From NCBI GenBank assembly GCA_027025555.1, contig JALVQN010000052.1, positions 1-43,910 on the forward strand: a stretch of DNA of 43,910 bases. Reading direction: 5' to 3'. A program made the translations under genes and the position numbers. Positions 23,895-30,805 of the stretch are shown here, piece by piece (position 1 is the first letter of the stretch; every line of letters starts with the position of its first letter). Source of the DNA: Desulfobacterales bacterium (GTDB taxonomy: Bacteria; Desulfobacterota; Desulfobacteria; Desulfobacterales; UBA2156). The notes under the pieces are model-generated. The model had not been told where the DNA came from and ran no database searches. It saw only the letters and a list, made by a program, of their open reading frames with translations.

Positions 23895-25097
23895 TCAGGG
23901 CGATGATATTCGGGTTCCGGGCTTCAAGACGAGGAAATAAAGCTTTCCCGCATGCTGCATGTGGCCAGCGGCGATTTCGGCATAGGGGCCGTTTCCCCAG
24001 AACAGGTCGGCGCGGCCCGGCCCCCGGATGGCCCCGCCGGTGTCCTGGTGGAGCACAAAACGATGCAGAGGAGACCACCTGAGGATGTTTCCCCCGGCAT
24101 CGATGACGGGCTTTTGGGCCATGATGAAGCCCAGGGCTCCGGGCGGAAAGCATCGGGGATCCAGGGCCATGGATCGGCCCGGGGTGAGGGTCACGTCCAG
24201 GGACCCCTTGGGGCCGTCTTTTTCGATTTTGAAAAAAACATAACTCGGGTTGGCGTTGAGGATCTCCTGGACTTCATCCGGGTGCGCTTTGAGATAGGCC
24301 CGGATGCGCTGCATGGACATCTTCGATCGCTCGATCTTCCTTTTCTCCACAAGGAGCCTGCCGATACTCCGGTAAGGGCGTCCGTTGGAAATGTGATAGT
24401 GGAGGTTCAGGGGTTCACGCCCCTGGATATAGACTTTTCCGGAGCCCTGGATCTGTAAAAAGAATGCATCGATGGGGTCCTTCAGCCACACCAGGGGCTT
24501 TGCCCGGCCGTTGAGACGCTTGTCCCCATCAATCGCCTTGCGATCAGGATACGGGACGAGGGTCCGGCCGTGATGTCTGCCGATCAGGATTTTTCCCTTC
24601 CAGGCAGACCGGAAAAGCCCGAGATCCACCGTGACCAAGTCATCAGGCCTGGCATAGAGGGGATAAATGAAGGGCTTCTTCTTTTCCAGGCTTCCTTCAA
24701 GGAGGGGTTCAAAGTAACCGGTGAAAAGAACCTTCCCCGGTTTTCCCGCGCCCACGCTTTCATAGAGTCGATAGTGTTTTTGGAGAAAGCGGTTCAGCGC
24801 CGCATGCGTCGGCCGGCTTTCAATGAAAGTCAAAAAAGATTCCAGGGAACGGATGACATGGGCGGTGGAATAGGTGTCGACCCCAAAAGAAAAGGACTGC
24901 TTCGGATCCCGCCGGCTAAGATAGACAAGGCTTTGTTGAATGGCATGGGCCAATCCGTCGTACTCCATATCGTCGGTAAAGCGGGGCCAATCCTGTCGGG
25001 GCACCGGCTTTAAGGAAAGCGCCTTTTGTTTGACATGCCCGATGCAACCGGTCAGCAGAAAGACCCAGCAAAGGATAAGGACTAACCGATGCCGCAT
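23895..25097 (-). CDS. mltA: Membrane-bound lytic murein transglycosylase A (MltA), lipoprotein
   Basis: A 400-residue MltA-type transglycosylase that cleaves peptidoglycan glycan strands with formation of 1,6-anhydro-muramyl ends. A lipoprotein signal (LVLILCWVFLLTGC, lipidated Cys18) targets it to a membrane, probably the outer membrane. GKVLFTGYFEP near 122 opens the MltA domain, and the C-terminal 3D domain has HQDTGGAIRGPGRADLF with the aspartates (Asp352, Asp364) of the catalytic region. It overlaps moaC by 16 bases, so it is co-transcribed with molybdenum-cofactor genes, an unrelated pathway. Confidence 0.93.
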   Translation of the reverse strand: MRHRLVLILCWVFLLTGCIGHVKQKALSLKPVPRQDWPRFTDDMEYDGLAHAIQQSLVYLSRRDPKQSFSFGVDTYSTAHVIRSLESFLTFIESRPTHAALNRFLQKHYRLYESVGAGKPGKVLFTGYFEPLLEGSLEKKKPFIYPLYARPDDLVTVDLGLFRSAWKGKILIGRHHGRTLVPYPDRKAIDGDKRLNGRAKPLVWLKDPIDAFFLQIQGSGKVYIQGREPLNLHYHISNGRPYRSIGRLLVEKRKIERSKMSMQRIRAYLKAHPDEVQEILNANPSYVFFKIEKDGPKGSLDVTLTPGRSMALDPRCFPPGALGFIMAQKPVIDAGGNILRWSPLHRFVLHQDTGGAIRGPGRADLFWGNGPYAEIAAGHMQHAGKLYFLVLKPGTRISSP

Positions 25098-25585
25098 CGA
25101 TGCCCCTTTTGATCCCGGATAAAGGTGCCGCTCTTGCCCCCTGATTTTTCGAGCAAGAAGATATCCGTGAGGGTCATGGTTTTGTCATAGGATTTGCACA
25201 TGTCGTAAATGGTCAAGGCGGCCACGGAAACGGCGGTGAGGGCCTCCATCTCCACGCCCGTGAGGCCCGAAAGACGGACCACAGCCTCAATACGGAGGGC
25301 GCTTTTTGAAGTTTCAAAGAAGAAATCGATCTGCACGTGGGTGAGGTTCAAGGGATGACACAGGGGAATCAGGTGGGGGGTCTTCTTGGCGGCCATGATC
25401 CCGGCGATGCGGGCCGTTTCCAGGACGTTTCCTTTTTTGACGGCCTGGGTCCGGATCTTTTCAAAGGTGTCCCGGTTCATCAAGACCACCCCCTGGGCCT
25501 TGGCGATGCGCACGGTCTCGGCCTTGGCCGTGACATCCACCATGCGGACCCGCCCCTTTTCATCGAGATGGGTGAAATCCGGCAT
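25082..25585 (-). CDS. moaC: Cyclic pyranopterin monophosphate synthase MoaC
   Basis: MoaC, 167 residues, the second enzyme of molybdenum-cofactor synthesis; with the radical-SAM protein MoaA (not in the window) it forms cyclic pyranopterin monophosphate from GTP. The conserved MVDVTAK start, GIMAAKKTPHLIPLCHPL, GVEMEALTAVSVAALTIYDMCK and the late lysine in KSGGKSG are all present. Its start codon lies inside the 3' end of the methyltransferase gene (26-base overlap) and its 3' end overlaps mltA. Complete and typical. Confidence 0.95.
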   Translation of the reverse strand: MPDFTHLDEKGRVRMVDVTAKAETVRIAKAQGVVLMNRDTFEKIRTQAVKKGNVLETARIAGIMAAKKTPHLIPLCHPLNLTHVQIDFFFETSKSALRIEAVVRLSGLTGVEMEALTAVSVAALTIYDMCKSYDKTMTLTDIFLLEKSGGKSGTFIRDQKGHRCGIG

Positions 25586-26318
25586 GGGCCTTCCCTTTCA
25601 ACCAGCTGAATGGAGAGTTCTTTTTTTTCAAAACAAGTGTATGACCGTTTCCCACCTTTGAATCCGTCTCTTCGGTATGAACAACTTTCCAATTTAATCC
25701 GACATGGGACCGGCTCCATCCAATGAGATCAATAAGCGTTTGAAGAGAAAAGACATGATAATGCCCCCAGAAGCTATGCCCCGATTCTAACGGATGGCTG
25801 TCGGCATCTCTTTTCAATTGGAAATCCTCGATGAAATGTTCCAGAGGCGTGAGCGGCCGGATGGAATCCGCATGGATGGCGTTTCTTTTTGGAAAGATAA
25901 TAAAGAGGATCCCGCCGGGTTTCACGATTCGATCCCATTCCAAAAAGGCGCTGATGAGATCGGGAATATGTTCAATAACGTGAGAACTGATGACATAGTT
26001 TTGTGAAGCCGCCTTTAAAGGAACGGCGTGCGCTTCGGCGGCAATATCAATGGAAGCATATGCACCGCAGGTATTGACTTGTTCTTGGCGATACATCAAA
26101 AAGTCTTTATAGGCTTTGCTATTTTGGTCTCCTGAATAGATCGCCAGATTCAAACTTCCAGGCAAGTAAAAAGGGTTGTGGGCCGCTGCGCCGATTTCGA
26201 TACCGGTTCCCTTACAATACCGAAAGGCCAGTTTCATTGGAGGGTGAACCACGCGATTTTCCATTTGTCTTACAACGATATTTTTAATCGCCATTTTGCT
26301 GTCAAAAAGGCATGCCAA
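25560..26318 (-). CDS. Class I SAM-dependent methyltransferase, AT-rich, inserted in the moa operon
   Basis: A 252-residue protein with a class I methyltransferase core: GTGIEIGAAAHNPF (SAM-binding motif I) near 37-50, SSHVIEHIPDLISAF near 115 and WDRIVKPGGILFIIFPKR near 129-146. The target is unknown; similar proteins occur in surface-sugar loci. Its base composition is lower than that of its neighbours: 23 of 60 and 25 of 60 G+C in two lines sampled here, against 34 of 60 in a moaC line. The C-terminal residues run into the moaC start. The exact start is uncertain (ATG 26318, 26294 or 26264; no clear Shine-Dalgarno). Probably acquired by transfer. Confidence 0.8.
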   Translation of the reverse strand: MACLFDSKMAIKNIVVRQMENRVVHPPMKLAFRYCKGTGIEIGAAAHNPFYLPGSLNLAIYSGDQNSKAYKDFLMYRQEQVNTCGAYASIDIAAEAHAVPLKAASQNYVISSHVIEHIPDLISAFLEWDRIVKPGGILFIIFPKRNAIHADSIRPLTPLEHFIEDFQLKRDADSHPLESGHSFWGHYHVFSLQTLIDLIGWSRSHVGLNWKVVHTEETDSKVGNGHTLVLKKKNSPFSWLKGKAHAGFHPSR

Positions 26319-26326
26319 AGTTGGGG

Positions 26327-26692
26327 TCAGGGGTGCCCGTAAAATTCCGTTTTCCGGGTGACCGTGGTCTTGATGGCATCGAGGACGTCACTCAGCGTCT
26401 GGATCACATTTTCCCGGATATCCCCGGCAACCGCCAAAAGCATGACGTCCTCGCCCACAAAAAGGTCTCGATCTTCGGCGATCTCCACCAGGATTTCCAG
26501 GATCCCGGGCCGTTTCTTGTGCTCGGCAATCACCTCTTCAAGCTTGAGGGGATCCACCTTCACACGCAGCCCCGTGACCGTTTTTCCGTTTCGGGAAGTT
26601 TTCCGGACCACCCCGTTGTGGATCAGGATCATCCCCGCCCGGTCATAGTGGGGGTGGTTTTTGATCTGTTGAATCAAACGCGATGCGTCCAT
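26327..26692 (-). CDS. moaE: MoaE-like molybdopterin synthase catalytic subunit
   Basis: A 121-residue protein resembling MoaE, which with thiocarboxylated MoaD converts cyclic pyranopterin monophosphate to molybdopterin. Visible pattern: GMILIHNGVVRKTSRNGKTV near 20-39, VEIAEDRDLFVGEDVMLLAVAGD near 75 (quoted in part, FVGEDVMLLAV), and KTTVTRKTEFY at the end in place of the usual IWKKE-type lysines. The ATG at 26692 follows GGAG and replaces the track's start at 26737. The sequence is divergent, so the call rests on pattern and on its mobA and moaC neighbours. Confidence 0.78.
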   Translation of the reverse strand: MDASRLIQQIKNHPHYDRAGMILIHNGVVRKTSRNGKTVTGLRVKVDPLKLEEVIAEHKKRPGILEILVEIAEDRDLFVGEDVMLLAVAGDIRENVIQTLSDVLDAIKTTVTRKTEFYGHP

Positions 26693-26733
26693 CGGTGCTC
26701 CACGCGTTAAACGCCGGGGTTCCGGTACTTGGG

Positions 26734-27366
26734 TCACACGGCAAGGGCCGGTTGCACTTGCCGTGCCGTGGGTTTCGTGAGTCTTTTCGCCCTTTCCAGG
26801 TCTGCAGGCGTATTGATATTGAAAAAGGAGATCAGCTCAGGATCCTTTACCTTCAAGGTCTTTTCGCGGATGCGAATGACGCGCTTCCTTGAAAAAACAC
26901 GCAATATTTTCAGTCGATCCTGCCGGATGTGGGCTTCAATGCGCTGGAGGCTGGCTTTGGCATAGACGGCGCACAGGGGTTCCAGACCGGCCTTTGTTTC
27001 AGGGATGACGGCATGGCAATCGGGTGCAACGTGATCCAGGATCAGTCGAATCATTTCTTTTTTGATAAAAGGCGTATCGCACGCCGTAAAAAAGGTAAAG
27101 GGTGTTTTTGAATAAAACAAGCCGGCGTGAACGCCCGCAAGGGAGCTGGAAGCGGAAAAAAGATCCGTGGCAATGGTGACATCGTATCGGAGATAATCCA
27201 TGGGCGATTTGGTGATGAGCAGAATCTCTTCAAAGAGCCCTGAAAACGCATCCAGAATGTGCTCTAAAACGGTCTTTTGGAAAATCGTGATGAAGGCCTT
27301 GTTTTGCCCGCTGAAACGGGAATTCCGGCCCCCTGCCAGAATCACCCCTGTGATTGGATAGCCCAT
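26734..27366 (-). CDS. mobA: Molybdenum cofactor guanylyltransferase MobA
   Basis: MobA, 210 residues, which attaches GMP to molybdopterin to give the guanine-dinucleotide form used by DMSO-reductase-family enzymes such as formate dehydrogenase. The N-terminus has the nucleotide-binding GVILAGGRNSRFSGQNKA; further on come TACDTPF (metal-binding aspartate) and EPLCAVYAK. FFNINTPADLE near the C-terminus is also typical. The track's 435-residue ORF extends upstream through the divergent pyrR; the ATG at 27366 is the genuine start. First gene of the mobA-moaE-methyltransferase-moaC-mltA operon. Confidence 0.92.
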   Translation of the reverse strand: MGYPITGVILAGGRNSRFSGQNKAFITIFQKTVLEHILDAFSGLFEEILLITKSPMDYLRYDVTIATDLFSASSSLAGVHAGLFYSKTPFTFFTACDTPFIKKEMIRLILDHVAPDCHAVIPETKAGLEPLCAVYAKASLQRIEAHIRQDRLKILRVFSRKRVIRIREKTLKVKDPELISFFNINTPADLERAKRLTKPTARQVQPALAV

Positions 27367-27415
27367 GTTCCGTCGTTTTCCAATGCTCGTTGCATTTTTG
27401 GTTTCTTTTTGCTTT

Positions 27416-27444
27416 ACTATATCCCCAGGACAGGTTAAAATCAA
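27416..27444 (-). promoter_or_regulatory. Promoter of the mobA-moaE-moaC operon
   Basis: On the minus strand TTGATT (27444-27439), a 17-base spacer, TATAGT (27421-27416). It lies about 50 bases upstream of mobA, in the 117-base gap shared with the divergent pyrR gene. Confidence 0.65.
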
Positions 27445-27483
27445 GATTTTTCGGTGAATTTCCAGTGAGGTGGGGACACGATC

Positions 27484-28014
27484 ATGAAGGGCCCTGAAAC
27501 GATTCTCGATGCCGAAGATATTCAGCGAATCCTTTTGCGTATGACGCACAAGATATTGGAAGTCCACAAAGGGGCTCAAAACATCGGCCTTGTGGGCATT
27601 CAAACCCGGGGCGTCCATCTTTCCGAGCGGATCCGAAACAACATCAAAGACGTCGAAGGCACAGAGGTGCCCACAGGCATCGTCGACATCACCTTGTACC
27701 GGGACGACTGGACCCGGGCCAGCATCAATCCCGTGGTCCGGGCCACAGACATCCCCTTCTCCGTGGACGGCAAGGAGATCCTCCTCGTCGATGATGTCTT
27801 GTTCACCGGCCGGACGACCCGGGCGGCCATGGACGCCCTCATCGATTTCGGAAGACCGGATCGTATCGAGCTGGCGGTGCTCATCGACCGGGGGCATCGG
27901 GAGCTTCCGATTCTGGCCAACTATGTCGGAAAGACCGTGGAGACCCGGAAGTCGGAGATGGTGAACGTTTTCTTGAAAGAGCAGGACGGGAAAGATCTGG
28001 TGGTGATCCAGTAA
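27484..28014 (+). CDS. pyrR: PyrR-type pyrimidine regulator / uracil phosphoribosyltransferase
   Basis: A 176-residue PyrR homologue with the phosphoribosyltransferase fold. The PRPP-binding motif is EILLVDDVLFTGRTTRAA near 98-115, preceded by the flexible loop DITLYRDDW near 72, and IDRGHRELPI and GKTVETRKSE further on are PyrR signatures. In some bacteria PyrR binds pyr-operon mRNA; in others only the weak uracil phosphoribosyltransferase activity is kept. No pyr gene or attenuator is adjacent. moaB follows nine bases later. Confidence 0.92.
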   Translation: MKGPETILDAEDIQRILLRMTHKILEVHKGAQNIGLVGIQTRGVHLSERIRNNIKDVEGTEVPTGIVDITLYRDDWTRASINPVVRATDIPFSVDGKEILLVDDVLFTGRTTRAAMDALIDFGRPDRIELAVLIDRGHRELPILANYVGKTVETRKSEMVNVFLKEQDGKDLVVIQ

Positions 28015-28023
28015 GGCCAAGGC

Positions 28024-28527
28024 ATGGGTACCCGGGAACATAAACGCAGCGCCCCGGCCCAGGTCAAAGTGGCCGTGGTTTCAGTTTCCTCCACCCGCAC
28101 CCTTTCCGAAGACAAGAGCGGGCACTGGATTGTCAAACGCGCCCGGAAAGAAGGCCATCCTGTGGTGGCCCACCGGTTGGTTTCAGACAATCCGGAAGCG
28201 ATCCTTTCCGCCCTTCATGAGGTAAGAGAGGTCCACGGCGCCCAGGCCGTTCTCTTCACCGGCGGGACCGGTATCACCGAAAAGGATGTGACCATCGAAA
28301 CCCTCAGGCCGTTGTTTGAAAAGGAGCTGACGGCATTCGCCAGCCTCTTTGCCCATTTGAGTTTCGAAGAGATCGACGCGGCCGCCATGTTGTCCCGGGC
28401 CTGTGCAGGCGTCCATCAAAAGAGCGTGATTTTCTGCCTGCCGGGGAGCCTCAATGCGTGCCGCCTGGCTTGCAAGGCCCTCATCTTCCCCGAACTGGGA
28501 CACCTCATCAAGCACCTCAAGGAATAA
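28024..28527 (+). CDS. moaB: Molybdenum cofactor biosynthesis protein MoaB
   Basis: A 167-residue MoaB/Mog-family protein that adenylylates molybdopterin before molybdenum insertion. Seen: AVVSVSSTRTLSEDKSG near 18-34, LFTGGTGITEKDVTIETL near 77-94 (the molybdopterin-binding loop), SRACAGVHQKSVIFCLPGS near 125-143 and the terminal FPELGHLIKHLKE. It lies on the opposite strand from the other mob/moa genes, sharing a transcript with pyrR. Length and motifs match MoaB rather than the larger MoeA. Confidence 0.93.
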   Translation: MGTREHKRSAPAQVKVAVVSVSSTRTLSEDKSGHWIVKRARKEGHPVVAHRLVSDNPEAILSALHEVREVHGAQAVLFTGGTGITEKDVTIETLRPLFEKELTAFASLFAHLSFEEIDAAAMLSRACAGVHQKSVIFCLPGSLNACRLACKALIFPELGHLIKHLKE

Positions 28528-28572
28528 AGGGCCTCTTTTGGGGCAGTTAAGATGTAAAAAAGATTTTTTTCC

Positions 28573-28601
28573 TTGACTTCCCGCCCGAACACCCCTATCT
28601 T
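28573..28601 (+). promoter_or_regulatory. Promoter of cspA with long leader
   Basis: TTGACT (28573-28578), 17 bases, TATCTT (28596-28601), with a seven-base T-tract just upstream. Transcription would start near 28608, giving a leader of about 110 bases before the cold-shock gene; long structured leaders are usual for cold-shock genes. Confidence 0.65.
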
Positions 28602-28719
28602 TGGATTCAAGAAGGCCCGCCCTGTGGGGTTGGGCCGGTTTCGTTCTGAAGGAAAGCCCGTTTGTCAAAGCAGCATCCTTTAGTCGAAAACGCAAATTTT
28701 AAGAAAGGAGGATGCTAGG

Positions 28720-28920
28720 ATGGCAAGTGGAACTGTAAAGTGGTTCAACAGCAGCAAAGGGTACGGCTTCATTGAGCAGGAAGACGGACCGGACGTGTTT
28801 GTTCATCATTCGGGAATCAACACATCCGGGTTTCGGGTCCTGTATGAAGGCGATAAAGTGACCTTTGACGTCGAACAAGGGAAAAAAGGCCTTTCGGCGG
28901 TCAATGTCACCGTCGATTAA
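28720..28920 (+). CDS. cspA: Cold-shock protein (CspA family)
   Basis: A 66-residue single cold-shock domain that binds single-stranded RNA or DNA and melts secondary structure. The two RNA-binding motifs are clear: KGYGFI near 14-19 and VFVHHS near 27-32; GTVKWFN opens the domain. AAAGGAGG lies upstream of the ATG. It is monocistronic, with its own promoter and terminator. Confidence 0.96.
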   Translation: MASGTVKWFNSSKGYGFIEQEDGPDVFVHHSGINTSGFRVLYEGDKVTFDVEQGKKGLSAVNVTVD

Positions 28921-28937
28921 CGAAACGGCCTGAACTC

Positions 28938-28982
28938 AAAAGCGGGCGCTTCCGAATCTTTTGGAAACGCCCGCTTTTTTTT
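28938..28982 (+). terminator. Terminator of cspA, probably bidirectional
   Basis: AAAAGCGGGCG...TTCC pairs with GGAA...CGCCCGCTTTT around a nine-base loop and is followed by a T-run of eight. The A-run on the left side would give a T-run for the convergent nth transcript, whose stop codon is at 28981-28983, so it can serve both genes. Confidence 0.9.
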
Positions 28983-29640
28983 AAATGCGCTTCTGTCTTT
29001 TTTGGGGCGTCTTTTCGGACCCCCCACAGTATCGGTTCACCGGGCACACGGCACAGTGCGGCTTCCTGGCGGTACAAAATTCCCTTCCCAGGTAGATTAA
29101 AAGCAGCGAAAAGTCGCTCCATTTGGATTCGGGCAAAATTTCCATGAGATCGAATTCGATCTTTACCGGGTCCTTGTTTTGCGTGAGTCCCAGCCTTTTT
29201 GAAATCCTGGCCACGTGGGTGTCAACGACGATGCCCGGACGACCAAAGGCCGCCCCCAGGACCACATTGGCCGTTTTGCGACCGACGCCCGGAAGGCTCA
29301 CCAGGGCTTTGAGGGAATCCGGCACCCGGCCGTTAAATCTTTCCACAAGGGCCTGGGCGCATTTTTGGATGTTTTTGGCCTTGTTCCGAAAATAACCGGT
29401 GGGACGGATCAAGGCTTCCAGGGTTTCCAGGGGCGCTTTGGCAAAATCCTCAGGCGTTTTGAACTCTTGAAACAGGGTCCGGGTCACCCTGTTGACCTGT
29501 TTGTCGGTGCACTGGGCGGAGAGGATGGTGGCCACGAGGAGCTCGAAGGGAGTGTTGTAGTGAAGCTGCGTCTTGACATCCGGATAGGTGGTCCTTAGGG
29601 TGTTAAAGATCTTTTCGGTTCGTGCTCGAAGGGCATCCAT
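28981..29640 (-). CDS. nth: Endonuclease III (DNA glycosylase/AP lyase)
   Basis: Nth, 219 residues, base-excision-repair enzyme removing oxidised pyrimidines and cutting at abasic sites. The helix-hairpin-helix LPGVGRKTANVV carries catalytic Lys122; Asp140 in VVDTHVAR completes the active site. The [4Fe-4S] loop is Cys189-X6-Cys196-X2-Cys199-X5-Cys205. Complete and ordinary. Confidence 0.96.
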   Translation of the reverse strand: MDALRARTEKIFNTLRTTYPDVKTQLHYNTPFELLVATILSAQCTDKQVNRVTRTLFQEFKTPEDFAKAPLETLEALIRPTGYFRNKAKNIQKCAQALVERFNGRVPDSLKALVSLPGVGRKTANVVLGAAFGRPGIVVDTHVARISKRLGLTQNKDPVKIEFDLMEILPESKWSDFSLLLIYLGREFCTARKPHCAVCPVNRYCGGSEKTPQKRQKRI

Positions 29641-29788
29641 TGCTCGGCTTTCATGTTAAGGGGTGAAACAACAGCCATGCATCTGTGTTGCGTGGCACCT
29701 TGTTCTTTCAAGGACCCGGTAAAGCCCATGAGGATGCATGCAATCTAATCGGCGGGAGGCCTCCCGTCAACCCGGAAAAGGGTTTTTC

Positions 29789-30781
29789 ATGGGAGCAAAG
29801 GGGAAAACAATCCGCGGTCTGGGAATCTGTTCGGGCGGGCTGGACAGCATGCTTTCCGGGATGGTGCTGAAAAGCCAGGGCATCGAGGTGGCATGGATCA
29901 CCTTCGTGACCCCCTTTTTTTCCGCCGAAAAAGCCCGAAGGGCATCCCAAATCACAGGCATCCCCCTGACCATTCAGGATATCACCGCAGAATACCTGGA
30001 GATGCTCAAGAATCCGCCTTGCGGGTATGGGCAACAGATGAACCCGTGCATGGACTGTCACGCCATGATGTTCAGGATTGCGGGACGCCGGATGCAGGAA
30101 GAGGGGTTTGATTTCTTGTTCAGCGGCGAAGTCCTGGGTCAAAGACCCATGTCCCAGTCCAAGCCTTCCCTCCGGTACGTGGAGAAACACTCCGGCTTTG
30201 AGGGCTTCATTCTCCGGCCTTTAAGCGCCAAAAAGCTTCCGGAAACCCTCGTGGAAAAGAAGGGATGGGTGGACCGCTCCAGGCTGTTCGATATTTCGGG
30301 CCGATCCCGAAAGCCTCAAATGGAATTGGCCGCGCGCTTCCATATCACGGAGTATCCCGCCCCTGCAGGGGGTTGCCTGCTCACCGACGTGGGGTATTCA
30401 AGGCGGCTGAAGGATCTGCTGGCCCACCAAGTGCATCCGGAGATCCGGGAATTTTATCTTTTGAAATACGGGCGGCATATGCGCCTGGAAACCGGCACCA
30501 AGATTGTCGTGGGGCGTACCGAAAGGGAGAATGAAAAGATCCTCACCCACGCCGATCCGCGAAAAGACATCCTGCTGAAATCCAGGCTTCCCGGGCCCGT
30601 GGTGCTGATGCCCCGGGGGGGCTCCGATGCAGCGGTGGCGCAGGCGGCCTCCATCTGTGCCGGATACAGTAAGGGCCGCGGGCACAAGACGGTGCGCGTC
30701 TTGGTTTCGACGCCGAAAGGCACTTTCGGGATCGAGGCAAAACCCGCGCCTCCAGAGACCCTCCGGCATTTATTGATATGA
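29789..30781 (+). CDS. PP-loop tRNA-thiolation-type protein (MnmA/ThiI-like) with C-terminal NFACT-R-like domain
   Basis: A 330-residue protein with an N-terminal PP-loop ATPase domain: GICSGGLDSML near 12 is the ATP-binding SGGxDS motif. CGYGQQMNPCMDCHAMMF near 88-107 supplies the cysteines typical of TrmU/MnmA-like enzymes, and EYPAPAGGCLLTD near 190 another. The C-terminal 80 residues (LPGPVVLMPRGG, ICAGYSK, KTVRVLVSTPKGTF) resemble NFACT RNA-binding domains. Together these suggest a tRNA sulfur- or selenium-transfer enzyme distinct from classical MnmA. The ATG at 29789 is chosen over the upstream one at 29738, which adds an unconserved basic stretch. Confidence 0.8.
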   Translation: MGAKGKTIRGLGICSGGLDSMLSGMVLKSQGIEVAWITFVTPFFSAEKARRASQITGIPLTIQDITAEYLEMLKNPPCGYGQQMNPCMDCHAMMFRIAGRRMQEEGFDFLFSGEVLGQRPMSQSKPSLRYVEKHSGFEGFILRPLSAKKLPETLVEKKGWVDRSRLFDISGRSRKPQMELAARFHITEYPAPAGGCLLTDVGYSRRLKDLLAHQVHPEIREFYLLKYGRHMRLETGTKIVVGRTERENEKILTHADPRKDILLKSRLPGPVVLMPRGGSDAAVAQAASICAGYSKGRGHKTVRVLVSTPKGTFGIEAKPAPPETLRHLLI

Positions 30782-30805
30782 GGCGGGCTTTTTCCAAGGA
30801 CCCTT

